The notes: generated by a model not told the origin, from the letters alone. A stretch of 62,169 nt of DNA from an uncultured Prevotellaceae bacterium (GCA_900320045.1 ONQT01000007.1:1-62169); one strand, 5' to 3'. Positions 9,533-18,156 are shown, counted from the first letter of the stretch. Translations and numbers: made by a program.

Positions 9533-9726
9533 GGGGCCGTGTCGGTTCGATAGGGATACTCATCAAATTAAACGTGAAAACCGGATTGTCACCTCTTGCC
9601 AATGGCGGGCCACAAGCAGTGCCCTCGGGCAATGCCAAGCCGCAAGGCCGGTGGATTACAACGGCGGAGAACGTCCACATCTTTTAACAAAGGAGTTTTC
9701 ATCACATCACCGCACGGCCCTTTTTT
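9533..9726 (+). ncRNA. Structured RNA, 6S-like (compare Bacteroidales-1)
   Basis: About 194 nt between two genes folds as a long rod. The ends pair perfectly (GGGCCGTG, 9534-9541, with CACGGCCC, 9713-9720) and a run of six T follows. An inner helix pairs 9574-9581 with 9695-9705. A hairpin at 9616-9635 (arms GCA-TGCC) caps the middle. A closing stem, an interrupted rod and an apical hairpin at this size fit 6S RNA, the regulator that binds RNA polymerase, or the Bacteroidales-1 class. A cis-acting leader of ribE is the main alternative, since ribE starts 55 bp later. The FMN riboswitch consensus is absent. Confidence 0.55.
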
Positions 9727-9730
9727 AGAT

Positions 9731-9768
9731 GAAAGATTAAAGATTAAGAATTAAAGATTTAAGATAAA
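9731..9768 (+). repeat. A/T-rich heptamer spacer before ribE
   Basis: Degenerate 7-bp units (AAAGATT, AAAGATT, AAGAATT, AAAGATT, TAAGATA) fill the gap between the structured RNA and ribE. The pattern resembles the spacers at 4114, 11162 and 31259. Confidence 0.5.
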
Positions 9769-9780
9769 CAACAGAGCATT

Positions 9781-10380
9781 ATGTTTTCAGGTATTATAGA
9801 AGAGTTTGCTACCGTCGTAGCTATCCGAAAAGACAGAGACAATATTGACTTTACGCTGCGCTGCTCGTTTGTCGACGAGCTGAGCATTGACCAGAGTGTG
9901 GCACACAATGGCGTGTGTCTGACAGTTGTCAGCATTGAGAACGGCACCTATGTCGTCACCGCCATGCGTGAAACCCTGGAGCGTTCCAACCTCGGCCTGC
10001 TGAAGGTGGGCGACAAGGTGAATGTCGAGCGTAGCATGCTGATGAACGGACGACTGGATGGGCACATCGTTCAGGGCCATGTCGACGAGACAGCCCGTTG
10101 CATTGCCAAGGAGGATGCCAACGGCAGCACGTACTTCACCTTTGAATATAAGGACGACCGCGAGATGGCCCGCAACGGCTACTTCACTGTCGACAAGGGC
10201 AGCGTCACCGTCAATGGTGTCTCTCTGACGGTTTGCAATCCCACGCAGAACACGTTCCAAGTAGCCATCATCCCCTACACCATGGAACATACCAACTTCC
10301 AGGACATTCAAATAGGGACGGTTGTCAACCTGGAATTTGACATTCTCGGGAAATACATCGCACGCTTACAACAGCTGTAA
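9781..10380 (+). CDS. ribE: Riboflavin synthase, alpha subunit
   Basis: It dismutates two 6,7-dimethyl-8-ribityllumazine molecules to riboflavin and a pyrimidinedione, the last step of vitamin B2 synthesis. It has 199 residues with the family's two tandem lumazine-binding repeats: the first opens with MFSGIIEE and includes VAHNGVCLTV, the second includes SVTVNGVSLTV. No other rib genes are nearby, so the gene is isolated, with a structured RNA upstream and a strong terminator downstream. The start is the MFSGI methionine, conserved across the family. Confidence 0.96.
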   Translation: MFSGIIEEFATVVAIRKDRDNIDFTLRCSFVDELSIDQSVAHNGVCLTVVSIENGTYVVTAMRETLERSNLGLLKVGDKVNVERSMLMNGRLDGHIVQGHVDETARCIAKEDANGSTYFTFEYKDDREMARNGYFTVDKGSVTVNGVSLTVCNPTQNTFQVAIIPYTMEHTNFQDIQIGTVVNLEFDILGKYIARLQQL

Positions 10381-10387
10381 ACAACAC

Positions 10388-10418
10388 AAATAGTCCTCGC
10401 TTTTGGCGAGGACTATTT
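10388..10418. terminator. Terminator between ribE and rprY
   Basis: A perfect 13-bp stem (AAATAGTCCTCGC with GCGAGGACTATTT) encloses a 5-nt T-rich loop between two convergent genes. It can serve both strands. T-rich sequence follows on the plus strand. Confidence 0.75.
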
Positions 10419-10462
10419 ACTTTGTGTGTCCGGACTATTCAGACCAGCCTTGAGAACTATGC

Positions 10463-11161
10463 TCACTCTTCTTCAGGAGTAATGAGCTTGTAACCCTTGC
10501 CGTGGATGTTGATGATTTCAATCTGCGGATCCTCCTTGAGGTGCTTGCGCAGTTTGGTGATGTAGACATCCATCGAGCGTGCGTTGAAATAGTTGTCATC
10601 AATCCAGATGGTCTTCAGGGCAAAGTCACGCTGCAGAATCTCGTTAGCGTGTGAGCACAGCAAGCCCAGGAGTTCGTTCTCCTTGGTGGTGAGCTTGGTC
10701 TGCTTGTCATCGATGGTCAGCAGCTGCTTCTGGGTATCGAAGGTGAACTTACCGATGCGATATACCGAACTCTCCTTGTTTTTCTTGCCACGGACACGGC
10801 GCAGGATAGCCTCTACACGGAACACGAGTTCCTCCATGGAGAAGGGCTTGGTGATGTAGTCGTCGGCACCGATCTTGAATCCCTCCAGGATGTCCTCCTT
10901 CAGCGTCTTGGCGGTGAGGAAGATAATGGGGATGTCGGCATTAGCCTGACGGATTTCCTGTGCCAGCGTGAAACCGTCCTTCTTAGGCATCATCACGTCT
11001 AACACACAGATGTCGAACTTGGTCTTGAGGAAGGCCTTGTAACCAGCCTCGCCGTCGGGACATAACTCGGCCATATAGCCTTTAGCTGCCAGATACTCGC
11101 GCAACAGCATTCCTAAGTTCTCGTCGTCTTCGCAAAGAAGAATCTTCAGTTTTTCGTCCAT
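10463..11161 (-). CDS. rprY: OmpR-family response regulator (RprY-like)
   Basis: This is a cytoplasmic DNA-binding regulator of 232 residues. The receiver domain has the acidic pocket CEDDE at 10-14 and the phosphorylated Asp55 in CVLDVMMP, with the conserved T and K further on (FLTAK, ITKPF). A winged-helix OmpR-type output domain fills the C-terminal half (SMDVYITKLRKHL). It lies downstream of its kinase, rprX, on the same strand, separated by an A/T heptamer spacer. The name follows resemblance to Bacteroides RprXY; the regulon cannot be read from this window. Confidence 0.92.
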   Translation of the reverse strand: MDEKLKILLCEDDENLGMLLREYLAAKGYMAELCPDGEAGYKAFLKTKFDICVLDVMMPKKDGFTLAQEIRQANADIPIIFLTAKTLKEDILEGFKIGADDYITKPFSMEELVFRVEAILRRVRGKKNKESSVYRIGKFTFDTQKQLLTIDDKQTKLTTKENELLGLLCSHANEILQRDFALKTIWIDDNYFNARSMDVYITKLRKHLKEDPQIEIINIHGKGYKLITPEEE

Positions 11162-11230
11162 AACCTAATCATTTACAATTTAACTATTACTATTTACTAT
11201 TTATTGTTCTATTTGACTATTTACTATTCA
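11162..11230 (-). repeat. A/T-rich heptamer spacer between rprX and rprY
   Basis: Read on the minus strand this gap consists of degenerate 7-bp units such as AATAGTA, AATAGTC, ATAGTAA and ATTGTAA, repeated about nine times up to the rprY start. It is non-coding and lies inside a presumed operon. Confidence 0.55.
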
Positions 11231-11252
11231 TGTTTAGTCATTGACTGATTTC

Positions 11253-12806
11253 TCAGTCCTCCTTCATCACGGGCAGGGAGATAGTAAACTTAGTACCCTT
11301 GCCTACTTCGCTCTCGGCCTTGATTTCACCCTGATGCAGGTCGACGACCTTCTTAACATAAGCCAGTCCGAGGCCGAAGCCCTTGACATCGTGCTTGTTG
11401 CCGGTGTGTACACGGTAGAACTTGTCGAATATCTTGCGCAGGTTCTCCTTCTTGATGCCCTGACCGGTATCGCGGATACAAAGGTACAACTTCTCGTTGT
11501 CGTTCCATGTACGGATATAGATATCCAGCGGCTCGTCGGGCTTGCGGTACTTCACGGCATTGTCCATCAGATTGGTGATGGCGTTCTGGAAGTGAACCTC
11601 ATCGACGTAAATGGCCGAGTCTATAGCTTCTATCTCGGTGTATATCTTGCCTCCGGTATGCTCCACACGCAGGGTGAACGTCTGGGCAATCTGCTCCACC
11701 ATCTCGTTCAGGTCGAGTTCCTTCTTCTTGAAGATGACACTCTTCTTGTCGAACATCGACATCTGAAGCACCTTCTCTACCAAGAAGCGAAGTCGCTTAG
11801 ACTCGTCATTGATGACACCACTGAGGTGCTTGGTCATCTGCTCCGTCTTGGGCACGCTCTCGTCGTTCATCATCTGTGCCGCGAGCGAGATAGAGGCGAT
11901 AGGCGTCTTCAGCTCATGCGTCATGTTGTTGATGAAGTCATTCTTAATTTCCGTATAACGCTTCTGGCGGAAGATGACGACGATGGTGAAGATAAACGTG
12001 ATGAGCAGCACAAGAGTAAAGATGATGCTGGGTATCATGAAGCGCACGCTGGAGAAGATGTAGTTGTTCATCTCCGGGAAGTGGATGCGCACCAGGCCCA
12101 TCTTCGACTGCGGGTCGTTGCGGAACAACATCTGCTGGTAGCTATACTCCTTGCCCTTCTCCTCATAGTCCGGACAGCGATACACCTCGCGGCCATCAGT
12201 GGTCGACACGGTGAAGTGGTAGGGAATATTGATGCCATTGTTCATCAGCTCGGCACGGATGTCCTGGTCGAGCATACGGAAGTTGATGCGTTCCTTCAAC
12301 GGCTTGTCGCTGGCGGTATAGAGGATGTTATACACCACCTCGTCCAGCAACGCCTTTTGGTAGATATAGCGGTTGCGCACAATCTCCTGCATGGTCTTGG
12401 CGGCCTCAGTGATGGAATTCTTGTCCTTACGAAGAATCATAGCCTTGGGAATGCTGGCGGGCTTAATCTTCAGCGCCTTTACCTGAAAGGATGAATAAAT
12501 GGTGCCATCGTCAGCCGCCACAGCAAACTGGTGGGAGTGCTGGACAGAACCCAGTCCGTCGACGATAATCGAGTCCTGCGTAAAGGCACGGCGCTCAGTC
12601 TCGTTGACATCCTTCTCCAGATAGCGCAACGTCTCGTTCATTTCCAGATTGCGCGATGCCTGATAGAGAGAACGATTCACACTCTCGTCAAACTGCTCCT
12701 TCTTCATCTTCACCATCTCCTCGACATAGGAGAACTGAAGATAAAGCAGGGCCAGGAACGAGAATCCCATGATGACTGCTATGGTCCAAATAGTTGACTT
12801 CTTCAT
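11253..12806 (-). CDS. rprX: Sensor histidine kinase (RprX-like)
   Basis: This membrane kinase of 517 residues has transmembrane helices near 7-25 and 251-273 bracketing a sensor region of about 220 residues. The dimerisation and phosphoacceptor motif HELKTPI carries the histidine near residue 295. The ATPase domain has the N box (NAITNLMDNAVKY), a G1 box (IRDTGQGI), an F box (IFDKFYR) and a G2 box (GFGLGLAYVKK). It should phosphorylate RprY, encoded next on the same strand. Its promoter and first codons lie inside a remarkable inverted repeat (12798-12844), so its expression may be autoregulated or structurally controlled. The transcript leader would be nearly absent. Confidence 0.93.
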   Translation of the reverse strand: MKKSTIWTIAVIMGFSFLALLYLQFSYVEEMVKMKKEQFDESVNRSLYQASRNLEMNETLRYLEKDVNETERRAFTQDSIIVDGLGSVQHSHQFAVAADDGTIYSSFQVKALKIKPASIPKAMILRKDKNSITEAAKTMQEIVRNRYIYQKALLDEVVYNILYTASDKPLKERINFRMLDQDIRAELMNNGINIPYHFTVSTTDGREVYRCPDYEEKGKEYSYQQMLFRNDPQSKMGLVRIHFPEMNNYIFSSVRFMIPSIIFTLVLLITFIFTIVVIFRQKRYTEIKNDFINNMTHELKTPIASISLAAQMMNDESVPKTEQMTKHLSGVINDESKRLRFLVEKVLQMSMFDKKSVIFKKKELDLNEMVEQIAQTFTLRVEHTGGKIYTEIEAIDSAIYVDEVHFQNAITNLMDNAVKYRKPDEPLDIYIRTWNDNEKLYLCIRDTGQGIKKENLRKIFDKFYRVHTGNKHDVKGFGLGLAYVKKVVDLHQGEIKAESEVGKGTKFTISLPVMKED

Positions 12807-12844
12807 AACGGGTGCAAAATTAGTAATTTCCCGTTATGAAGAAG
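12798..12844 (-). promoter_or_regulatory. rprX promoter inside a 47-bp inverted duplication
   Basis: A 15-bp arm (CTTCTTCATAACGGG, 12798-12812) is repeated exactly inverted at 12830-12844. Inside lies AAATTA-G-TAATTT (12817-12829), so the whole is a 21-bp inverted duplication interrupted only by TGCA (12813-12816). The minus-strand -7 element TAATTTTG (12822-12815) is completed by that TGCA. One arm contains the rprX start codon; the other covers the -33 position. Confidence 0.6.
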
Positions 12845-12919
12845 CATCTTTAGTTAATTATTTCCGTTAATTTTAACGATTTTAACAGAAACATCTATAT
12901 TTAGTTTTGAATATCGACA

Positions 12920-15238
12920 TTAGAAGTGGACATTAACATCCACTCCCAACTGTATGGGGTTGCCACGCTGGGCAAAGTTCTGATTGGTAATCTTGCTGTT
13001 CACCAGGAATGTATTGTAGTGTGTATTGGTCAGGTTGCGTCCCCAAAGATCTACGACGACGACACCCAAGTCGAAGGCTGCATGGGCACCAAGGGTGGCA
13101 TAGAACTTCTGGTACAGTGCATTGTCTGCTTCCCAGTAGGTCTTGCCTTGTCCCTGCACATTAGCTCCGACGGTCAATGCACGCAGGACGCTGCCGCCCA
13201 TGTCGAAGCGGTAGTCTCCGTGGGCGCTAAACTGATGCAAGGGAATGAAGGGCACGTAGTTGTCCTTGTAGCTGACGGGCTGGCGCTGGTCGTTATAGTC
13301 GTCATACTCCTTAAACTTCGCATTGACGAAGCTGTAGGTGGCTCCCCACAGCAGGTGATTGTCGACGGCACTGCCGCGCAGCGCCAACTCGGCACCGCAG
13401 CTATAGCTCTTGCCGGCATTGACGATGATGCGTCCGTAGCCGTAGGCAGGACTCATAGCCGACAGCTGCTGGTTACGAATCTGCGTATAGAATAGCGCAA
13501 CGTCGGCCTTTACCTTATTATTAAATAGGTTCAGGTGCGTGCCGAACTCGTAGTTCCACGTCGTCTCCGGATCATAGCTAATCTGATCTTTCAGCTGGTC
13601 GATGTTCTCTTCGGTGTGTTTCACCTGACCGTCGCGAGGAATGTTGGCCCCCATAGAACGCATCTCTGTCTGGAAGATGTCGGAGAAGGCCTGCAGGTTA
13701 TATCCTCCGGCACGATAACCCTTGCTGACAACGGCAAACAGATTGCTGCCTGCCTCGTCGAACGTCCACGTCAGTCCGAACTTGGGCAACAGCTGGTTGC
13801 TGGTATGTTTGAACGATGCCTCGTAGCTTGAAGCGTACGGAATAATCATTTCGATAGTCCTGGGTCCCATAGCCATGCGGAAGTCCATATCCGTCATAGC
13901 CGTTGTAGTGAAGTCGTTCTTGACCTGTACAAAGTCGTAGCGCAGTCCCAGCGTTGCCGTCAGCGCTTCGGCCAGGTCGAGGTTGGTCTCGTGATAGATG
14001 CCCAGATTGAACTGCGGAGTCTTGAAGTCGCCGGGAATTCGGAAGTTGGTGAACTTCAGCGTATGTGTCGGCGGCAATACACGAGCCATCACAGCATCGA
14101 GCATACTGGTCATCTGTGGTCCGAAGGTAACAGGAGCATCCGTATGCAGCCACTGATAACTGCCGAAAACGCCTGTCGTATGCTTCCATATACCCTCGCC
14201 CTTAGAGCGCAGCACCACCTCCTGTGTCAGCGCATTCATCTTCTGCTGCTGCATCAGGTGCATGTAGTCGTCGACAACGTAGTCCTGATCCATCTGCATA
14301 CGGTCCCACAGATACTGGTGACTGGTGGTAGAGGTAAGCAGCAGCGTGCCGAAGTCGTACGAGACGTTCAGGCCTGTATTCACCATCTGACGACGATAGG
14401 TGTTCATCGTGGTGGTGGCAGGCAGGGAGGTATGATTCTCCGCTTCATCATAATAACCATAGGGGAAGCCGTTCTGAATGGCATACTGGTAATCGCTGGT
14501 CAAGTCGAAGGTCAGACGGTCGTTAGCTTTCCACATCAGGCGCACCTTGGCACCAGCCTCGTCCGCCTTGTCGTTGCGCTCACCCAGATGGGTATTCATC
14601 AGGAAACCCTTCTGACCCTGATAGAATCCAGCCACCGTGAAGGCCAGCCGCTCGCTGGGACGATGGTAGTGGGCAACCTCAACCTTTCGCTGCCAGCCGC
14701 TGGCGGCAGTCAGATTGATGTCCGTTCCCTGATAGCTCATCGGGTTCTTGGAGTAGATACGAACGATACCACCCTCGGTATTAGCACCATAGAGCGTACC
14801 CTGCGGTCCACGCAGCACGTCGACACGGTCCAGCATGTAGAAATGCGTATTGAAGGCCGACTTGGAAATCAGCGGTATGTTGTCGTAGTAGATACCTACG
14901 GCCATATTGTTGACACGTGACCCAATGCCGCGAATATACATTGACGACGTCAGCCGGGAACCATACTGCGGCATCGTAAACGAAGGCACATACAGCGACA
15001 TGTCCGTCAGCTGGCGCACCTGCAGCTGCTGCATTTCCTGCTGGGTCATTACGCTTGAACTCAGCGGTTGCTGGCGCAGCAGACGCCCCTCCTTAGGCTG
15101 TGATACGACTATCACCTCGTCCAGGTCGACGACCCGCGAGGTATCATTGACAGCAATGATGTCAGACTCGTGGATTTCACCAGCCGTTGCGATTAACGAT
15201 AGAAGCAGTAAACTTCCTGTCAGATACAATCTTTTCAT
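12920..15238 (-). CDS. TonB-dependent outer-membrane receptor
   Basis: The 772-residue protein has a signal peptide (about residues 1-19), a TonB-box-like stretch (DLDEVIVVS) and a plug domain (MYIRGIGSRVN..., DRVDVLRGPQGTLYGANTEGGIVRI). A large beta-barrel follows and ends in a terminal aromatic (NVHF), as outer-membrane proteins do. It has no SusC-type N-terminal extension and no SusD partner, so it is a classical siderophore- or vitamin-type receptor, not a glycan SusC. The substrate is unknown: no transport or biosynthesis genes adjoin it. A minus-strand TACCTTTG element (15276-15269) upstream is a probable promoter. Confidence 0.92.
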   Translation of the reverse strand: MKRLYLTGSLLLLSLIATAGEIHESDIIAVNDTSRVVDLDEVIVVSQPKEGRLLRQQPLSSSVMTQQEMQQLQVRQLTDMSLYVPSFTMPQYGSRLTSSMYIRGIGSRVNNMAVGIYYDNIPLISKSAFNTHFYMLDRVDVLRGPQGTLYGANTEGGIVRIYSKNPMSYQGTDINLTAASGWQRKVEVAHYHRPSERLAFTVAGFYQGQKGFLMNTHLGERNDKADEAGAKVRLMWKANDRLTFDLTSDYQYAIQNGFPYGYYDEAENHTSLPATTTMNTYRRQMVNTGLNVSYDFGTLLLTSTTSHQYLWDRMQMDQDYVVDDYMHLMQQQKMNALTQEVVLRSKGEGIWKHTTGVFGSYQWLHTDAPVTFGPQMTSMLDAVMARVLPPTHTLKFTNFRIPGDFKTPQFNLGIYHETNLDLAEALTATLGLRYDFVQVKNDFTTTAMTDMDFRMAMGPRTIEMIIPYASSYEASFKHTSNQLLPKFGLTWTFDEAGSNLFAVVSKGYRAGGYNLQAFSDIFQTEMRSMGANIPRDGQVKHTEENIDQLKDQISYDPETTWNYEFGTHLNLFNNKVKADVALFYTQIRNQQLSAMSPAYGYGRIIVNAGKSYSCGAELALRGSAVDNHLLWGATYSFVNAKFKEYDDYNDQRQPVSYKDNYVPFIPLHQFSAHGDYRFDMGGSVLRALTVGANVQGQGKTYWEADNALYQKFYATLGAHAAFDLGVVVVDLWGRNLTNTHYNTFLVNSKITNQNFAQRGNPIQLGVDVNVHF

Positions 15239-15268
15239 CTTAATGACTATTCAAACGTTTTGCGGTTG

Positions 15269-15276
15269 CAAAGGTA
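15269..15276 (-). promoter_or_regulatory. -7 element of the TonB receptor promoter
   Basis: TACCTTTG on the minus strand ends 30 bp before the receptor start. No matching -33 TTTG is seen at the right distance. Confidence 0.45.
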
Positions 15277-15362
15277 CAAAAGAACTTTCGCCCCCGCAAT
15301 CCTCATTTATATGGATTTTGATGTCTTGCCGACCCGCCAAGCGTGTGCCAGCGCCCAACGGA

Positions 15363-16139
15363 CTAACGACGCCTGCGCTGGCGGACAGCCTCGTACATCA
15401 GGATGGCCGCAGAGACGCTGACGTTCAGCGAATCGGTTATACCCAGCATAGGAATGCGGATATGGGCATTGGCAGCCTGCCGCCACTGGTCGGTCAAGCC
15501 CGTCGACTCCGTCCCCATAACGATGGCCGTAGCCTGAGTCATATCGGTATCGTAGTATAGCTCTGAATCCTGCAACTGCGCCGTCAGGATCTGAATACCG
15601 TGCTGCATCAGGAAGCTGATGCACTCCTCAGAGGAGCAGGCCACACAAGGCACGCTGAAGAAGGCCCCTGTGGACGAGCGGATGATGTTGGGATGATAGA
15701 GGTCGCACAAGGGGTCGCAGACAATGACGGCATCCACGCCTGCAGCATCGGCCGAGCGCAGGATGGCGCCCAGATTTCCAGGCTTCTCTACGCTCTCCAG
15801 CACGACGACGAAGGCATCCTGCGGCAGATGAAGCTCGGAGAGTTGCACATCGTGCGTCCGCACCTCGGCAATGATACCCTCAGAACCACCGCGGTACGCC
15901 ACCTTATTATATATATAAGGGGTGACCTCCACTACCCTGCCCTGTCCGCTCCAGGCAGCGCCCATGATCTCCGGACATACGAACACGGTGTCCAGCTGGT
16001 AGCCCTTCTGCAGGCAGCGTTCCACCTCGCGGCGTCCCTCGACGACAAAGAGTCCGTGCTTGCGGCGCACGGCAGACTTCTGCTGCAGTTCTTGCAGCAG
16101 CTTAATCTTTGGATTCTGGGCACTCGTTATCTGTTCCAT
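15363..16139 (-). CDS. SpoU-family (TrmH-like) RNA 2'-O-methyltransferase
   Basis: It transfers a methyl group from S-adenosylmethionine to a ribose 2'-OH in rRNA or tRNA; the target cannot be told. From the MEQITSAQNPKIK start it has 258 residues. An N-terminal substrate-binding domain (FVVEGRREVE) precedes the knotted SPOUT domain with motif 1 (ESVEKPGNLGAILRSADAAG), motif 2 (VMGTESTGL) and motif 3 (IPMLGITDSLNVSVSAAI). The open frame extends 14 codons further upstream, but those codons read through a palindromic repeat (MPCGSAAR...), so I chose the later methionine. One copy of the dispersed AT motif lies within the gene (15900-15917), encoding PYIYNKV. Confidence 0.9.
   Translation of the reverse strand: MEQITSAQNPKIKLLQELQQKSAVRRKHGLFVVEGRREVERCLQKGYQLDTVFVCPEIMGAAWSGQGRVVEVTPYIYNKVAYRGGSEGIIAEVRTHDVQLSELHLPQDAFVVVLESVEKPGNLGAILRSADAAGVDAVIVCDPLCDLYHPNIIRSSTGAFFSVPCVACSSEECISFLMQHGIQILTAQLQDSELYYDTDMTQATAIVMGTESTGLTDQWRQAANAHIRIPMLGITDSLNVSVSAAILMYEAVRQRRRR
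15900..15917 (+). repeat. Copy of dispersed AT-rich motif (coding)
   Basis: The 18-mer CACCTTATTATATATATA is identical to 123-140. It lies inside the SpoU methyltransferase gene in antisense orientation, so the gene reads it as Tyr-Ile-Tyr-Asn-Lys-Val with AT-rich codons (TAT ATA TAT AAT) that are uncommon in these GC-biased genes. Confidence 0.5.
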
Positions 16140-16157
16140 TACTATTCTTACGTTTCT

Positions 16158-16221
16158 CCTTGCGGCGGAACCGCAAGGCACAATTAGCGTTCATGCAATT
16201 CCTTGCGGCGGAACCGCAAGG
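16158..16221 (-). repeat. Pair of 21-bp palindromic elements
   Basis: Two identical copies at 16158-16178 and 16201-16221, 43 bp apart, lie between nadE and the methyltransferase. On the minus strand each has arms CCTTGCGG and CCGCAAGG around the loop TTCCG. The spacer on that strand ends ...GAACGCTAATTGTG before the next copy, resembling the spacer in the cbiG-cbiF linker. This is the same family as 21889-21949. Confidence 0.8.
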
Positions 16222-16230
16222 CACAGGAAT

Positions 16231-18156
16231 CTACAGGTCATCACATTCCTTGAGCCACAGCATTGAGCAAGCGTCGCTGGCCATACGCCAGTCGCCACGC
16301 GGCGAGAGCGAAATGGTGCCGACCTTCGGTCCGTCGGGCAGACAGGAGCGCTTGAACTGCTGTGAGAAAAAGCGCCGGCAGAAGGTCGTGAGCCAATGCT
16401 TGATGGTTTCGCTGTCATAGGCGTCACCGAAGGCATGCTTGGCCAAAAGGAAAATCTTAGCCGGCCGGAATCCGAAGCGCAGCATATAATAAAGGAAGAA
16501 GTCGTGCAACTCGTAAGGTCCCACGAGGTCTTCGGTCTTTTGGGCAATATTTCCTTGCTCGTCAGCAGGCGTCAGCTCTGGCGAAATGGGGGTGTCTACG
16601 ATGTCTATCAACGTCTCACACTCGGCCTTGAACTGAGGCAGTTTGGCGATGTAGCGCACCACATACTGGATGAGCGTCTTGGGTATGCCGCCGTTGACGC
16701 CATACATGGACATGTGGTCACCGTTATACGTTGCCCAGCCTAAGGCCAATTCCGACAGGTCGCCTGTGCCGACAACCAATGCGCTGAGTTTGTTGGCGAG
16801 GTCCATCAGAATCTGCGTCCGTTCGCGAGCCTGCGAGTTCTCGTAGGTAGCATCGTGAATGGAGGCATCGTGGCCAATATCCTTGAAATGCTGCGTGACG
16901 GCCTTGGCGATGCTAATTTCCATCTGCGAAATGCCCAGCAGCTGCATCAAGGTCACGGCATTGTCGTGTGTGCGGTCGCTGGTGCCAAAACCTGGCATCG
17001 TGACACCCACGATGCCCTTGCGGTCGTAGCCTAACTTATCGAAGGTACGGACACAAACCAACAAGGCCAGTGTGGAGTCCAATCCACCGCTGATGCCAAC
17101 AACAACGTGCTGGCAATTGGTGTGCAGAAGGCGTTTTGCCAGTCCTGCCGTCTGGATGTTCAGTATCTCCTCGCACGTCTCAGCCATCTTGTCGTCAGTC
17201 GGAATGAAGGGGTGCGGATTGATGGGGCGCTCCAATTCGAAGGGATGATTGCCGACAGGCTTTGTCTGAATAATCTGTGCTTGAGCATGGCGCTGTGCAT
17301 TGATGAACGTCGAGTTGGTATGCCGCTCAGTGCGCAGGCGTTCCACATCGATTTGGGCCGACTGCAACTGTGGCTGGAAGGAGAAGCGTTCGCCCTCGAC
17401 AAGCAGCGTTCCATTCTCAAAAATCATTGCGTTGCCACCATAGACGACATCCTGTGTCGACTCGCCGAAACCACTGCTGCTATAGACGTAGCCACTCATG
17501 GTACGTGCACTCTGCTGAGCGACCAGCGAGCGCAGGTAGTTGTGCTTGCCGATGAGTTCGTTGCTCGTCGAGCAGTTCAGGATAATCTCGGCTCCGGCCA
17601 TCGTCAGGTTGTTGCTGGGCGGAATGGGAGCCCAGACGTCTTCGCATATCTCCACGCCAAACTTGGCACCATCCACCGTGCGGAACACCTTGGGCTCGGC
17701 CGACAACGTAATGGGGGTGCCGGCCAGATAGATGTCGGTAGGATTCAAGTCCTGAGCGGAGGCAAACCAGCGTTTCTCGTAGAACTCATTGTAGTTGGGC
17801 AGGTACGTCTTGGGGACGACACCCAGCAACGTGCCGTTCTGTACGACGGCGGCACAGTTGAGCAACAGCCCTCCGGCCTGAACGGGCAAGCCAACGACGC
17901 TGATGACGTCCAGCTGTCGTGAAAACTCCAGCAGGCGCAGCAGGCCGTCCTCAGCCTTAGCCAGCAGCAGCTGTTCCTTGAACAGGTCCTGGCAGGTATA
18001 GCCCGTCAGCGACAATTCGGGGAAGCAGAGCAATTCGACGTGCTGGCTGTCGGCCAACGACATGAGTTTTTCAATCTCTGCCACGTTATAATCCACGTCG
18101 GCTACGCGTACGGCAGGCACTGCAGCAGCCACTTTTACAAATCCGTATTTCATCAT
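16231..18156 (-). CDS. nadE: NAD+ synthase, glutamine-dependent
   Basis: It amidates nicotinic acid adenine dinucleotide to NAD+, using ammonia released from glutamine. The 641-residue protein carries both parts. The N-terminal nitrilase-type glutaminase has the Glu in CFPELSLTGY, the Lys in VPKTYLPNYNEFYE and Cys near 171 in EICEDVW. The C-terminal synthetase has the PP-loop SGGLDST near 355-361 and the GTGDLSELALGW segment. Domain order and length match the two-domain bacterial enzyme. The start gives MMKYGF; the second methionine is equally possible. A short A/T repeat (ATATCGTA units, 18160-18190) sits directly upstream. Confidence 0.95.
   Translation of the reverse strand: MMKYGFVKVAAAVPAVRVADVDYNVAEIEKLMSLADSQHVELLCFPELSLTGYTCQDLFKEQLLLAKAEDGLLRLLEFSRQLDVISVVGLPVQAGGLLLNCAAVVQNGTLLGVVPKTYLPNYNEFYEKRWFASAQDLNPTDIYLAGTPITLSAEPKVFRTVDGAKFGVEICEDVWAPIPPSNNLTMAGAEIILNCSTSNELIGKHNYLRSLVAQQSARTMSGYVYSSSGFGESTQDVVYGGNAMIFENGTLLVEGERFSFQPQLQSAQIDVERLRTERHTNSTFINAQRHAQAQIIQTKPVGNHPFELERPINPHPFIPTDDKMAETCEEILNIQTAGLAKRLLHTNCQHVVVGISGGLDSTLALLVCVRTFDKLGYDRKGIVGVTMPGFGTSDRTHDNAVTLMQLLGISQMEISIAKAVTQHFKDIGHDASIHDATYENSQARERTQILMDLANKLSALVVGTGDLSELALGWATYNGDHMSMYGVNGGIPKTLIQYVVRYIAKLPQFKAECETLIDIVDTPISPELTPADEQGNIAQKTEDLVGPYELHDFFLYYMLRFGFRPAKIFLLAKHAFGDAYDSETIKHWLTTFCRRFFSQQFKRSCLPDGPKVGTISLSPRGDWRMASDACSMLWLKECDDL

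Noticed and set aside
9533-9726. FMN riboswitch upstream of ribE
   Set aside because: The position is tempting, but the conserved FMN-aptamer blocks are not present, and the fold is a long rod with paired ends.
9533-9726. tmRNA
   Set aside because: The 5' end looks a little like tmRNA (GGGGC...GGUUCGA), but the element is too short and lacks a tRNA-like 3' end with a T arm and CCA.
12798-12844. Invertible (phase-variable) promoter at rprX
   Set aside because: Inverted repeats flank a promoter, but the spacer is only 17 bp, too short for the usual site-specific inversion, and no recombinase gene is near.
12920-15238. SusC-type glycan receptor
   Set aside because: No SusD gene is present and there is no carboxypeptidase-like N-terminal extension; it is an ordinary TonB-dependent receptor.
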